A stretch of DNA of 64,000 nucleotides from JBFHFS01 sp041583495 (GCA_041583495.1 JBFHFS010000002.1:62001-126000), one strand, 5' to 3'; positions 44,119-54,098 are shown, counted from the first letter of the stretch. Notes: a model not told the origin generated them from the letters alone. Translations and numbers: made by a program.

Positions 44119-44997
44119 ATGAAACCAATCGAAGGAAAATACCTGGGAAAGACCTCCCCCCATCCCCATAGTTATTCCCCTGAAACGTTACTGGCAGTGC
44201 CCAGACATCTGAACCGTACACTCTATGAAATCCGGGAGGAAGACCTCCCCTTTTCAGGGGTAGATGTGTGGCATGCCTATGAGCTTAGTTTTCTAACGGG
44301 GAAAGGACTGCCGGTTGCCGGGCTCCTCAAACTTATCTACCCGGCCCACAGCCCGTTTCTGGTCGAAAGCAAATCGCTGAAGCTCTACCTCAACTCATTC
44401 AATATGGAGCGCTTTGGCCAAACCCCAAAAGCAGGAATTAAACAGGTTCTGGAAACCATTCAACACGATTTGGAAAAAGTTTTGGAAACCCGGGTAGAGG
44501 TTCAATTTTTTGACCATCTTCCCCGGCAGACCGTTTTCGATTTCTCAGACTATCCCCTCATTGAAGAAAGCAGCGGCATTGACAATCTGACTTTCACTGA
44601 ATACCATGAGGCCCCCCACCTCCTGACCGCATCAAGCCAAAAAGGAGGTACACTCAAGGCGGGCACCCATTTGCTGCGCAGCAACTGCAAAATCACCCAT
44701 CAGCCCGACTGGGGCAGCGCCTTTATCTTTTTGGAGGGATCTGTGAAGCCAACCCACGGGAGCCTGCTTCAATACCTGGTGTCTTTGCGACACGAAGATC
44801 ATTTCCACGAGGAAGTTTGTGAGCTGATCTACAAGCGCTTGTGGGATTCCTTTTCTCCTTCGGCCTTGATGGTGGCCTGTCTCTATACCCGCCGGGGAGG
44901 ACTGGATATTTGCCCGGTGCGCGTCAGTAGCCCCAACCTTTTTCCGAGTGCACTCACCAATATCAACACTTTGTCCGACAGGCTTTTAAGACAATAA
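44119..44997 (+). CDS. queF: NADPH-dependent 7-cyano-7-deazaguanine reductase QueF
   Basis: 292 residues, the long bimodular form like E. coli QueF. ESKSLKLYLNSFNM is the QueF motif; catalytic Cys190 and Asp197 lie in LLRSNCKITHQPDW, at the same numbers as in E. coli. It reduces preQ0 to preQ1, the last step before insertion into tRNA. It follows queE after 160 bases without a strong promoter. Confidence 0.95.
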   Translation: MKPIEGKYLGKTSPHPHSYSPETLLAVPRHLNRTLYEIREEDLPFSGVDVWHAYELSFLTGKGLPVAGLLKLIYPAHSPFLVESKSLKLYLNSFNMERFGQTPKAGIKQVLETIQHDLEKVLETRVEVQFFDHLPRQTVFDFSDYPLIEESSGIDNLTFTEYHEAPHLLTASSQKGGTLKAGTHLLRSNCKITHQPDWGSAFIFLEGSVKPTHGSLLQYLVSLRHEDHFHEEVCELIYKRLWDSFSPSALMVACLYTRRGGLDICPVRVSSPNLFPSALTNINTLSDRLLRQ

Positions 44998-45003
44998 CTT
45001 TTC

Positions 45004-45036
45004 GGGTGGTTAAATGGTTAAGGGAACCACCCATTT
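45004..45036 (+). terminator. Terminator after queF
   Basis: GGGTGGTT (45004-45011) and AACCACCC (45025-45032) form a perfect eight-base stem followed by ATTTT. It starts six bases after the queF stop and ends before the LrgA start. Confidence 0.5.
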
Positions 45037-45067
45037 TGCGTTTATACAAAAGCAAACCTATAAATCT

Positions 45068-45409
45068 ATGATTTTAATAAAACAAGTTGCCATCATACTG
45101 GGATTTTGGTTGCTGGGCGAACTGATAGCTTATTTCACCGCCTTGCCCATCCCGGGAAGTATTGCGGCCATGCTGTTAATTGTAACTGCGTTGGAGCTCA
45201 AAATCATTCATTCCAGGGACATCAATCATGTGGCTGACTTTCTGCTGAACAATATGGCCCTGTTTTTTATTCCTGCAGGAGTAGGAATCATGCTTCACTT
45301 TAACGTGATTCAAAAAGAGTGGCTGCCCATATCGGTAGCCATTGTGATTAGCACTTTACTGGTGTTAACCGTAGTGGGTTTAATAATGGAAAAAGATAAA
45401 AATGATTGA
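45068..45409 (+). CDS. lrgA: CidA/LrgA family membrane protein
   Basis: 113 residues from ATG 45068; an earlier start would lie inside the queF terminator. Four membrane helices; LGELIAYFTALPIPGSIAAML is the LrgA/CidA signature. The family is holin-like and, with LrgB, affects murein hydrolase activity or exports small organic acids. The stop overlaps lrgB by eight bases. Confidence 0.88.
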   Translation: MILIKQVAIILGFWLLGELIAYFTALPIPGSIAAMLLIVTALELKIIHSRDINHVADFLLNNMALFFIPAGVGIMLHFNVIQKEWLPISVAIVISTLLVLTVVGLIMEKDKND

Positions 45410-46106
45410 GCTTTTAAATTCACCATTGGTGCAGGTAGGATTAACTCTGGGTATCTTTATTGCCTTTAAAAGGCTGCAACAAAAATACAAGTCCCCCCTG
45501 CTTAACCCCATTTTGATGACCATTTTGGGGATGATTGCCTTTCTATCGATTTTTGAAATCCCTTATGCCGATTATCAAAAGAATACTTCCGTCATCAGCT
45601 TTTGGCTGGCCCCTTCGGTCATCGCCCTTGGCTATGCCTTCTACAATTATCTGGAAGAGATAAAATCGGACATAAAGCGCATTTTAACGGCTATGCTGGC
45701 CGGCAGTTTAACAGGCATCGTATCGGTCTTTTTCATTGCCTATTGGTTGGGCGCCTCCCAGGCCACCATGATCTCTTTAGCGCCAAAATCCGTCACCACT
45801 CCTATTGCCATTGAGGTCTCCAAACAGATGGGCGGCATACCGGCCTTAACCGTGGCTTTTGTGATTGTAGTGGGCATATTGGGCGCTGTTTTTGGACAGA
45901 CCTATCTCCGTTGGATTGGGGTTAAAGGTGCCAAATCCACCGGGTTGAGTCTGGGTGCCAGTGCCCATGCTCTGGGGACCGCGAGCATTAGTGCCAAGGG
46001 GCCCGATTACAGCGCATTTGGGGGATTAGGCATGGCCTTAAACGGAGTGATCACGGCCGTTATTGCTCCCTGGGTAATAAAATTATTGTTGCTCCTGATT
46101 TATTAA
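45402..46106 (+). CDS. lrgB: LrgB family membrane protein
   Basis: 234 residues, about six to seven helices. SLAPKSVTTPIAIEVSKQMGG and GASAHALGTA are the LrgB/CidB motifs. It is the partner of the preceding gene. A weak hairpin (GGAGAATCTT with AAGAATCTCC, 46366-46395) lies about 260 bases downstream. Confidence 0.9.
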   Translation: MIELLNSPLVQVGLTLGIFIAFKRLQQKYKSPLLNPILMTILGMIAFLSIFEIPYADYQKNTSVISFWLAPSVIALGYAFYNYLEEIKSDIKRILTAMLAGSLTGIVSVFFIAYWLGASQATMISLAPKSVTTPIAIEVSKQMGGIPALTVAFVIVVGILGAVFGQTYLRWIGVKGAKSTGLSLGASAHALGTASISAKGPDYSAFGGLGMALNGVITAVIAPWVIKLLLLLIY

Positions 46107-46561
46107 ACCTCCAATTTTCTGATAACTGAAAGATCCTCTGTCTCATAAAAAACTGCAATGCAGATATCCGGGGAATAACTACACGCCACCAGCAGCGATT
46201 ATCAAGAACTTAAATTTTTTGTGTTTTTTGACATCGAATTATCTCTTTGGAAAAAACATTGCCTGTTTTAAAGGTTTTTCGGAGGAAAAAAATTCGTGCA
46301 AGTCGTGGTTTTAGAAAGAATTGTAAAGCAGATTATTGTTGATTGAGGTTGTTTTTTATCTGGGAGGAGAATCTTAAGTTATATAAAGAATCTCCTTTTG
46401 CCTGTCTTTTCAATCATCCCTGAAGAATTGCCCAAATAGTTGTAAATTCATAAACAAAATTAATGTAACCAACAGGAGGACCTCCCAACCGGAATATTTG
46501 GTTTACCTTTTGGTGTCAATTATCAGGCACAGGAAAACCCGGGCGAAAAACTACAGCAAAG
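46107..46561. other. Intergenic region between lrgB and the MFS gene
   Basis: 455 bases without a supportable gene. A hairpin at 46366-46395 (10-base arms, one mismatch, then TTTTG) could be a terminator. GGAGGACCTCC (about 46475-46485) is a short palindrome. No clear promoter, RNA gene or repeat found. Confidence 0.4.
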
Positions 46562-47803
46562 ATGCAGCACATCGTTAAAAACCGGCAATATTTCAAGTTC
46601 AGCCTTTATGGGTTCCTCAAGAATCTTCGATTTTTTGAGGCTTTCCTGATTTTGTTCCTGGTTGAAAAAGGACTTTCATATACCCAAATAGGCATCTTGT
46701 ATGCGGTACGTCAGATATTAATCAATGTGTTTGAAATACCTTCCGGAATTGTTGCCGACACCTATGGGAGAAAAAACGCACTGGTTGGATCCTTTGTGAT
46801 CTACATTCTATCCTTTTTGGGGTTCTACCTCTCCAATAATTTTTGGTTTTTCCTGGTGGCTTTTGTTCTTTTTGGAACGGCCGATGCCTTTCGCACCGGC
46901 ACCCACAAGGGGATGATTATGGATTACCTGAAATTAAACCGATGGGAGGATCAGAAAATAGATTATTATGGACATACCCGTTCCTGGTCTCAAAAGGGGT
47001 CAGCGCTTTCGGCCTTGGCGGCAGGACTCATCGTTTTTTACAGTGGTTCGTATCAGAACATCTTTCTTTTCACCCTCATCCCCTATTTATTAAATCTTCT
47101 CTTAATCTTATCCTATCCCAGGGAACTCAATCATTCCCCGGAACAATTACGTCGGCAAGAAGCATCCGGGTTATGGCAAAACACCCTATCGCTTTACCGG
47201 GTAATTAAAAAACCAAATGTTTTACAAATCATCAACACTTCCGCCCTCCACACGGCCTATTTAAGTGCGGTAAAAGATTACATTCAACCTCTGATGGTTA
47301 ATGTGGCCCTGCTGTTGCCGTTGATGCTGCAGGTGGAACCCAAAAAGAAAACCGGAATAATTATCGGGGTGATTTATTTTTTCATCTATCTGGCCACTTC
47401 CCGTGCCTCATTGCTTGCACAAACCTTCGCCGATAAACATAAGCCATATATCTCATTTCTCACCTTACTTTTTGGTTTCCTGTTAGGCATTCTCACCGGC
47501 CTTTTTGATCTCTTCAACTTGTATACTCTATCGCTCATTGCCTTTATCGGGATATACCTGGTCGAAAATGTAAGAAAACCCATATTAACCGGGTTCATTT
47601 CCGATAATGTACCCAACAACATCCTGACTTCGGTAATATCAGCCCAATCACTGCTCAAGACCATCATCACGGCAGCTCTGGCATTTGTTTTTGGGTTTAT
47701 TGCCGATCAGGTTAATATTGGCTTCTCCTTTGTTGTGGTGTCGGGCTTCCTGGTTCTGATGACTATGGGAATAAATTTTTATAGTCGTCGTAAAATTCAT
47801 TGA
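46562..47803 (+). CDS. MFS transporter
   Basis: 413 residues, about 11-12 membrane helices. The loop after helix 2 reads PSGIVADTYGRKNAL, the major facilitator signature. The opening has GFLKNLRFFEAFLILFL. No substrate can be assigned; drug/metabolite efflux-type relatives are common. It stands alone. Confidence 0.85.
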   Translation: MQHIVKNRQYFKFSLYGFLKNLRFFEAFLILFLVEKGLSYTQIGILYAVRQILINVFEIPSGIVADTYGRKNALVGSFVIYILSFLGFYLSNNFWFFLVAFVLFGTADAFRTGTHKGMIMDYLKLNRWEDQKIDYYGHTRSWSQKGSALSALAAGLIVFYSGSYQNIFLFTLIPYLLNLLLILSYPRELNHSPEQLRRQEASGLWQNTLSLYRVIKKPNVLQIINTSALHTAYLSAVKDYIQPLMVNVALLLPLMLQVEPKKKTGIIIGVIYFFIYLATSRASLLAQTFADKHKPYISFLTLLFGFLLGILTGLFDLFNLYTLSLIAFIGIYLVENVRKPILTGFISDNVPNNILTSVISAQSLLKTIITAALAFVFGFIADQVNIGFSFVVVSGFLVLMTMGINFYSRRKIH

Positions 47804-47899
47804 CAACATCTTTGCTAAATTTAGGGTGTCGAACCGGCCCCTATGGGACCCTCATTTTACCAACCGCCACCCCTCTTTTGTAAGATAAAATCATTTCGG

Positions 47900-48553
47900 A
47901 TGAAAGAAGAAAAAAACTTAAATGGCTATTCGCCCCAGGAGGAAAGATTCAACATCATCACTCATGGTCTTGGATTTTTTCTCAGTGTAATAGCAACGGT
48001 CTTATTAATAATTCGAGCCTTTCAACACGGAGGGATTGAACCCATCGTCAGTTTCACCATTTTTGGAGGCAGTTTGATGGTACTCTATGCTGCTTCTACA
48101 TTATACCACAGTGCCCAAAAACCAAAGGCAAGAAACCGTTTACACATTCTCGACCACGTCGCCATTTATGTACTTATTGCGGGGACCTACACCCCTTTTA
48201 CTCTTGTCTCCCTAAATGGGCGTACAGGCTGGCTTTTTTTTAGCATTACCTGGACCCTTGCTATATCAGGAATTGTTTGGAAACTGTTCTTTACCGGAAA
48301 ATATAAATTACTGTCGACAATCCTCTATGTCCTCATGGGATGCCTTATCATTTTCGCCATTAAACCCTTGGCATCCAACGTACCCATAATGGGGATCTAT
48401 TGGCTTTTAGGAGGTGGGCTATCTTACATCCTGGGTGCTGGCTTCTACAGCATCAAAAAAATAAAATTCAACCATGCCATCTTCCATCTGTTTGTTCTGA
48501 TGGGCAGTTTTTGCCATTTCATGGCCATTTACTTTTTTGTATTGCCGGGGTAG
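47900..48553 (+). CDS. Hemolysin III / PAQR family membrane protein
   Basis: 217 residues from ATG 47900 (MKEEKNLNGYSPQEERFN); an upstream in-frame start adds a proline-rich stretch that does not fit. Seven helices with the metal-site motifs STLYH, DHVAIYVLIAGTYTP and HAIFHLFVLMGSFCHF, which are shared with adiponectin-receptor-type hydrolases. Function in bacteria is not clear; the hemolysin name is historical. Confidence 0.9.
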   Translation: MKEEKNLNGYSPQEERFNIITHGLGFFLSVIATVLLIIRAFQHGGIEPIVSFTIFGGSLMVLYAASTLYHSAQKPKARNRLHILDHVAIYVLIAGTYTPFTLVSLNGRTGWLFFSITWTLAISGIVWKLFFTGKYKLLSTILYVLMGCLIIFAIKPLASNVPIMGIYWLLGGGLSYILGAGFYSIKKIKFNHAIFHLFVLMGSFCHFMAIYFFVLPG

Positions 48554-48676
48554 AGTGGTTGGAGGTTGGAAGTTGGAGGTTGGAAGTTAGAGGTTAGAGG
48601 TTGGAGATATGAAGAGAGATAAGGAAAGAGATAGGGGGATAAAGAGAAGAGAGAAGAGAGAAGAGAGAAGAGAGAA
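48553..48676. repeat. Heptanucleotide tandem repeats downstream of the hemolysin-III gene
   Basis: Seven units of RGTTRGA (such as GGTTGGA, AGTTGGA, GGTTAGA) at about 48557-48605 are followed by five or more AGAGAAG units at about 48641-48676. The same architecture appears at 18817-18925. Not coding. Confidence 0.75.
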
Positions 48677-48700
48677 AGAATTAAATTGATGTTTTTTTTC

Positions 48701-48785
48701 GGGCTGAAGGCCCAGCTTAGTTCAGCCCGACGGCACCGCCTCGGGTGAACTTCAGACGATGAACAGTCGCCCTGAAGGGGCAGGT
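48701..48785. repeat. GC-rich palindromic (REP-like) unit
   Basis: GGGCTGAA (48701-48708) and TTCAGCCC (48721-48728) form a perfect eight-base stem; CTTCAG (48750-48755) and CTGAAG (48772-48777) form a second. It directly follows the heptamer repeats, as at the pntB locus. Confidence 0.55.
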
Positions 48786-48935
48786 TAACAAAGGATTTGT
48801 GATGGCTAAATGCATTTGAATAGTCAACGCTTCCTCTCTGCAAACAAAAGGGAGACGGCGCTATCGCTATTGAACAGATTGCCTTTGGTTGGCCCCGACT
48901 CTATCGACTAAAACCCGGAAAACAAAAAGAATCCC

Positions 48936-48943
48936 TATTTTTG
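48936..48943 (+). promoter_or_regulatory. Bacteroidota -7 box for the DUF2461 gene
   Basis: TATTTTTG, a perfect TAnnTTTG, 55 bases before the start. -33 box weak. Confidence 0.35.
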
Positions 48944-48998
48944 TGGGGCACACAATCAAAAAACAAATTTAGAAAAACACCAAAAGCCCAGAAGCCAT

Positions 48999-49649
48999 AT
49001 GCAACGTGTATTCGACTTTCTAAAAAACCTTTCGGCCAATAACTCCAAGGATTGGATGGATAAAAACAGATCCTCCTACCAGGAAGCCAAAGATGTTTGG
49101 TTGGCCAACATCGACACCCTTTTGAAAAGACTGGCCAAACACGACCCACAGCTGATTCACATAAAGCCCAAAAGCACCATTATGCGGATCAATAACAATC
49201 GCAGGTTTCACCCCGACAAGCCCATTTACAGAAGTCATTTTGCCTTTAGTCCCTCCGGGAATGAGGGCCCCGGCTTTTATGTACATATCTCGCCCGGGGG
49301 ATCTTTCATCGCCGGCGGGATCCACAGACCGGATAACGATACCCTAAAGAAGATTAGAGCGGCCATTGATTACGATGGCGAAAAGCTGAAAGAAATCATC
49401 ACCAGGGATTCATTTGTAAGCTTTTTTGGAGGCCTCGAAGAGGATGACCAGCTGCTCAAAACCAGTCCGCGAGGATATTCTAACGATCATCCATACATCG
49501 AATTGCTCAAACGAAAAAACTTCATTGCCATTAAGGCAATAACGCAGGAAGAGGTTATCTCTGAACTGTTTGCAGATAAAGTGGAAGAAGCCTTTATAGA
49601 ACTGGCTCCGCTCAACAGCTATTTAACCAAAGCGATCGAATTTAAATAA
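48999..49649 (+). CDS. DUF2461 domain protein (TIGR02453 family)
   Basis: 216 residues. FLKNLSANNSKDWMDKNRSSY at the start, RINNNRRFHPDKPIYRSHF and GFYVHISPGGSFIAGGI are the conserved blocks of this widespread family. It has no known activity. It converges with the DUF1080 gene, 26 bases away. Confidence 0.9.
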   Translation: MQRVFDFLKNLSANNSKDWMDKNRSSYQEAKDVWLANIDTLLKRLAKHDPQLIHIKPKSTIMRINNNRRFHPDKPIYRSHFAFSPSGNEGPGFYVHISPGGSFIAGGIHRPDNDTLKKIRAAIDYDGEKLKEIITRDSFVSFFGGLEEDDQLLKTSPRGYSNDHPYIELLKRKNFIAIKAITQEEVISELFADKVEEAFIELAPLNSYLTKAIEFK

Positions 49650-49675
49650 CCAGAGGCAGAAAACCCAACCCTGGC

Positions 49676-50494
49676 CTAATGGTCCAGCTCAAGCAGCTCT
49701 ATCTTCCTAAAATCCGTGGCATTCCCTTCGGCTTGAAGGGAGATGGTGCCATGAGTCAGAAGCTTACTGCCATCGGAGGGCAATAGTTTTTCGTAATAAG
49801 CATCCCGTGGATCGAGCTGCGGTTTTTCGTAATGCATCACCTCCTGACCATCTACAAAGTGCCGAATCACCTCGCCACCCAGCACCTCCACCTCTACCGA
49901 AACCCATTGATTACCATGATAGGTTTTAGAGTTGGAAGAGGTGCAATGTCTTTCAACGAGTTGACCATCCATTTCCACATTGGTACCCGGGGTACACACA
50001 TTCATGGTTGACCTTTCTTCCTGACCCAATCCACCCAGCAATTGCACCTCAATGGAAACAGGAAAATCCTGATTCAGCTCCATGGTTTCGGCTTTTTGTC
50101 CGTGCAACATCAACCCATTGTTACGAATGGCCCAGCCGGGACAATCCTTCACATGCTGATCCAAAAACCGATACTCAACCCGTAGCCGGTAATGCGAAAA
50201 ATCACCCTTGTAAAAAATATGGCCAAAGGTGCTGTTAAAAGCATCCCAATCGTCATATCGAACGCACAAAAGCCCATCCTCTACCCTAAAGGTGTTATTA
50301 AAATTAACACCTAACGGATGCCCTTTGAATTTAATATCCCAATTGCTCAAATCTTTTCCATTAAACAACGAAACCCAGTTTTTATCATTTGTTTGGGAAC
50401 CTCCCTGGGGATTTCGGGGTGTATGACAACCAGCCAAACCTAAGAAGAGAATAAACGTTAAACTCACTTTAAAAGTCAATGTCAATCCACGCAT
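49676..50494 (-). CDS. DUF1080 (3-keto-disaccharide hydrolase-like) lipoprotein
   Basis: 272 residues. The signal peptide ends in a lipobox (FLGLAGC). The domain begins FNGKDLSNWDIKF and ends GTISLQAEGNATDFRKIELLEL, both typical of DUF1080, a jelly-roll fold found in glycoside-processing enzymes of Bacteroidota and Planctomycetes. Some members hydrolyse 3-keto-glycosides; whether this one does is not shown. Confidence 0.9.
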   Translation of the reverse strand: MRGLTLTFKVSLTFILFLGLAGCHTPRNPQGGSQTNDKNWVSLFNGKDLSNWDIKFKGHPLGVNFNNTFRVEDGLLCVRYDDWDAFNSTFGHIFYKGDFSHYRLRVEYRFLDQHVKDCPGWAIRNNGLMLHGQKAETMELNQDFPVSIEVQLLGGLGQEERSTMNVCTPGTNVEMDGQLVERHCTSSNSKTYHGNQWVSVEVEVLGGEVIRHFVDGQEVMHYEKPQLDPRDAYYEKLLPSDGSKLLTHGTISLQAEGNATDFRKIELLELDH

Positions 50495-50595
50495 TTTAGA
50501 AGAAATTAAGAATAAAAAAATGTGTTAAACAGAAAATTGCTCGCAATCTCCTGGGCTCACTAAAACAAACAATACCATTCCGGACTCTATTAAAA

Positions 50596-51093
50596 TTATT
50601 TCAGATCCTTAGGGCAAATAAAGAGTTCTGACCGCCCCTTACCCTTTTTAATATCTTCCCATTGATTAACCGAAAAAGAGAGAACGGCGGCCGCAGCGGT
50701 GGGGAAATGAAAAAAATCACCAGTTGAGAGTTGAATGGCCGCCATGGCAATATCGGGATTGTGCCCTATTACCATAACAGAATTCAAGTCTCCAGCGACG
50801 CGGGACACCTCATCTACAAGCGTTTGAATGGTAAAGCCATCATACACGTAGGATTCTTCGATCACTTTCTCAAATTTCATATCATAGAGGCGGGCAAAGA
50901 GCCGTGCGGTTTCTATCGCACGTACTGCCGGGCTTGAAATTATTAGGTCGGGACGGATATTTTTTTTACAAAGATAGTTGGCCACCAAAACGGCATCCTT
51001 ATTGCCTCGAGGCTTCAACTTGCGCTCAAAATCGCTGGAAGCCTCGGTAAGGGGTTCGGTTTTGGCATGTCTTACAAGAATCAAACGTTTCAT
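50596..51093 (-). CDS. sixA: SixA-type histidine phosphatase
   Basis: 165 residues. The catalytic LVRHAKTEP lies at the N-terminus and a second histidine in VMVIGHNPDI. SixA dephosphorylates phosphohistidine on signalling proteins. It follows ppk1 by 124 bases on the same strand, a pairing that recurs in many bacteria. Confidence 0.9.
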   Translation of the reverse strand: MKRLILVRHAKTEPLTEASSDFERKLKPRGNKDAVLVANYLCKKNIRPDLIISSPAVRAIETARLFARLYDMKFEKVIEESYVYDGFTIQTLVDEVSRVAGDLNSVMVIGHNPDIAMAAIQLSTGDFFHFPTAAAAVLSFSVNQWEDIKKGKGRSELFICPKDLK

Positions 51094-51217
51094 ATCCGTT
51101 TATAGTTTGGTATTCATTAAGCAATAAACACTTCTCAGGCAATGGGTAAACCACCAGGTCACATCTTCAGAACCAACTCACAGACGTTTATTTCAAAACC
51201 ATATCATCCCGGGCAGC

Positions 51218-53293
51218 TCAATGTTTTACATATTTTTGGTCCAGATAGGTTCTGGTATCGCGCTGAGACCTAACCTTCTCATTGTTAGTCGGTGGTGGTG
51301 TATTTTCGAGTTTATGATTTATGAGCCTTGCCTTCTGGGTATCCCTGAGCTGCAATCCCAGAATATCCAGAATTTCCGATTTGAGAAGCTCATCTTCCAG
51401 CGGAAAAGCAATCTCTATGCGCCGGTTAATGTTGCGGTTAAGCCAGTCGGCAGAAGAGAGATAAACCACCTGCCGGACATCCTTCCCAAAGGCCCAAACC
51501 CGGGCATGCTCCAAATAGCTGTCCACAATTCGGACAATACGTATATTACGGCTGAAGGGCTGATCAGGAACCAGGCAACAAATCCCCCTGACAATGAGAT
51601 CGATTTTAACCCCTTTCTTGCTGGCTTCGTACAGTTTATTAATGAGAGGCTTATTTTGTATGCCATTCATTTTTAGCAATATATAACCTGATCCACCTCC
51701 CTGACTCACCTCAATCTCCCGATTGATAAGTCCCTCCAGAGCGCTGGTCATATTGAATTGAGTAACCAATAATTTTTGGAAGGTCAGGTCCAGACTATTG
51801 TCTTCGAAATAGTTAAAAAGGCTTTGGAGTTCATGAATAAATGAATCCTTGCAGGTGAAGTAGCCATGATCGGCATACAATCGGGCAGTTTTTTCGTTAA
51901 AATTTCCGGTACTCAGATAAGCATAGGATCGTTTTTGAACATTTCCCGACCGGCGGATGACCAATGCCATCTTAGCATGCACCTTCAACCCGGGAATACT
52001 ATAGATGATTCGAACGCCGGCTTCCTCCATCAGGCGGGCATTTTGAAGATTATTCTCTTCATCAAAACGGGCTTTAACCTCCACAAAAACGGTTACCTTC
52101 TTTTTGTTGCGGGCTGCCCCAATGAGTGCATTGACCACCGCGGAATTGCTGGCCACGCGATATTGGGTCACCTTTATCTCTTCCACCTTGGGATCGATGG
52201 CCGCCTCGTTCAAAAATTTAAGGACATAGTCGAACGATTGATAGGGAAAATGAAGGAGAACATCGTCTTGCCGGATGGCACTAAACATGGATTGGGCTTT
52301 TTCCAGGTAGGGTGGCCGTGAAGGACTGGGATGCTGCAACTGGTATTTAGGAGCAAAAGGGTTGGGAAAATTAAAAAAATCGTGGAAATTCAGATACCGG
52401 TCACCCGCCAAAAGATCGCCTTTGGCGAGGCCAAAGGTCTCTTTCAGAAAAGTCAGAAAATCCGATGGAATCTCCCGGTCGTAAAGAAAAAGTGCAGGCT
52501 CCCCCACTTTTCGCAGACCAATATTCCGACGTATTTTCTCCACCAGGTTTCCCGAAAACTCATCCTCTATGCCCAGATCGGCATCCCGTAGCATCTTGAT
52601 GCTAAAGCTGGTATCAATATCGTAACCGGGAAACAGCTCATCCAGATTAAACCGAATCAAGTCATCCAGAAAGAGAAAATGATGCCTCTCATCCACCTTG
52701 GGCAGCCCAATAAAGCGAGCCAGATCGTTGGTGGGCAGCTTAACCATGGCATATTTGGATCGTCGGTTGGCCAGTTTCTGTATATCGGTGGTTTTCTTCT
52801 TACGAAATAAACGAATAACCAGATAGACCCGGTTATCACGAAGGAAGGAGCGGGTGCCCTTGTTCAACATCACGGGTTGAAGATAAGGAACCACTTCGCG
52901 ATAAAAGAACTCCTTGATAAACGCCTTGTGGTCCTCATGCACAGGCCAGTCTCCCTGATATAATATCAGACCCAACTCATGAAGTTCGGAAAGAATCTCC
53001 TTATGGAAAATCCGGCCAAACTCTTTCATTTGCTTGTCGACAACGCGATGTATCTCACGTAAAACCTTACCGCGGAAAGCTGGAGGTTCATCCCACTCCT
53101 CATCGGGATCGAAATTGTTTTTATATTCGGCCACCCTGACTTTATAGAATTCGTCAAGGTTAGAGGAGTATATGGCCAAAAACTTGAGCCGCTCAAAAAG
53201 TGGCAGGCTGGTATCGGCTGCTTCCTCAAGAACACGATGGTTAAACGACAACCAACTGATATCTCTGTTAAAGTATTTAGGAGTCATTCCCAT
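51218..53293 (-). CDS. ppk1: Polyphosphate kinase 1
   Basis: 691 residues. The N-terminal helical domain begins YFNRDISWLSFNHRVLEEA and SNLDEFYKVRV. The autophosphorylated histidine is His439 in LKVHAKMALV, and the second catalytic histidine is in LEHARVWAFG. It makes inorganic polyphosphate from ATP. The gene precedes sixA on the same strand. Confidence 0.95.
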   Translation of the reverse strand: MGMTPKYFNRDISWLSFNHRVLEEAADTSLPLFERLKFLAIYSSNLDEFYKVRVAEYKNNFDPDEEWDEPPAFRGKVLREIHRVVDKQMKEFGRIFHKEILSELHELGLILYQGDWPVHEDHKAFIKEFFYREVVPYLQPVMLNKGTRSFLRDNRVYLVIRLFRKKKTTDIQKLANRRSKYAMVKLPTNDLARFIGLPKVDERHHFLFLDDLIRFNLDELFPGYDIDTSFSIKMLRDADLGIEDEFSGNLVEKIRRNIGLRKVGEPALFLYDREIPSDFLTFLKETFGLAKGDLLAGDRYLNFHDFFNFPNPFAPKYQLQHPSPSRPPYLEKAQSMFSAIRQDDVLLHFPYQSFDYVLKFLNEAAIDPKVEEIKVTQYRVASNSAVVNALIGAARNKKKVTVFVEVKARFDEENNLQNARLMEEAGVRIIYSIPGLKVHAKMALVIRRSGNVQKRSYAYLSTGNFNEKTARLYADHGYFTCKDSFIHELQSLFNYFEDNSLDLTFQKLLVTQFNMTSALEGLINREIEVSQGGGSGYILLKMNGIQNKPLINKLYEASKKGVKIDLIVRGICCLVPDQPFSRNIRIVRIVDSYLEHARVWAFGKDVRQVVYLSSADWLNRNINRRIEIAFPLEDELLKSEILDILGLQLRDTQKARLINHKLENTPPPTNNEKVRSQRDTRTYLDQKYVKH

Positions 53294-53600
53294 CGATCGA
53301 TTATTAAACTATATTCGGGATTGATTAAAAATCTCCCCATCCCAAAACAAAGGAGAACACCTTAAAATACAACACCTTACCTCACTGAAGCAATTCACCT
53401 AAAATGCACCGGGATCCTGCTCTGTTAAAAACTCCACTTACGCCCTCCTCAACTATTTGTATTCACTCTCTATCCCTGTAGTTCGTGAATCCAACAAAAG
53501 AGAGCAATACCCGGCGACATCTTTACCAGGCCTCCGGGGTAATATAAAAATAGAAAAAAAATAGGAAATCAGGGCCTTCTGATCAATAAAAAGATGCCAT
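53294..53600. other. Intergenic region before ppk1
   Basis: 307 bases with no supportable gene, promoter box or strong repeat on either strand. It must hold the ppk1 promoter. Confidence 0.4.
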
Positions 53601-54098
53601 TCATACTCTTGGTCCCAACTCGATAACTTCTAAATCTTTAATTTGCTTATCCTCAATCACAAACCTAAGGGCGGTTCGGATGGTATGAAAACCACTTTTA
53701 CCTGCGGCACCCGGGTTCATATGAAGACAATCGATGGTTTTATCGTGCATAACCTTTAAAATATGGCTGTGACCACTGATAAAAAGAGCGGGAGGATTAC
53801 GCAGCAACTCCGGCTTCACCTGCGGGGCATACCTTCCGGGATACCCGCCAATATGGATAATCCATACCTCCACGCCTTCGCAGGTGAACCGTTGATGTTC
53901 AGGTACCCGCGATCGAACACCCCAGTCATCAATATTTCCATAAACCACCCGGCAGGGCTTAAAGGTTTCAATATCGGTCAATAAATTCTCAGATCCAAGA
54001 TCCCCCGCATGCCAAATTTGGTCCACCTCTTTAAAAAGATCAAACAACCGGGGATCAAAATAACCATGGGTATCGGATAGAAGCCCTATTTTTTGCAT
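53601..54098 (-). CDS. YfcE/MJ0936-type metallophosphoesterase
   Basis: 165 residues. All calcineurin-like metal motifs are present: LLSDTHGYF, HAGDLGSE, VYGNIDDW (Asn-Asp pair), ISGHSHI and a final GAAG. Small phosphodiesterases of this type act on cyclic or other phosphodiesters; substrate unknown. It follows arcB by 67 bases on the same strand. Confidence 0.92.
   Translation of the reverse strand: MQKIGLLSDTHGYFDPRLFDLFKEVDQIWHAGDLGSENLLTDIETFKPCRVVYGNIDDWGVRSRVPEHQRFTCEGVEVWIIHIGGYPGRYAPQVKPELLRNPPALFISGHSHILKVMHDKTIDCLHMNPGAAGKSGFHTIRTALRFVIEDKQIKDLEVIELGPRV

Noticed and set aside
45014..45067. Upstream extension of the LrgA protein
   Set aside because: Would start inside the queF terminator hairpin and adds non-membrane sequence absent from the family.
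48529..48843. 104-codon minus-strand frame across the heptamer repeats
   Set aside because: Its Ser/Leu/Phe-rich text is simply the translation of the purine repeats.
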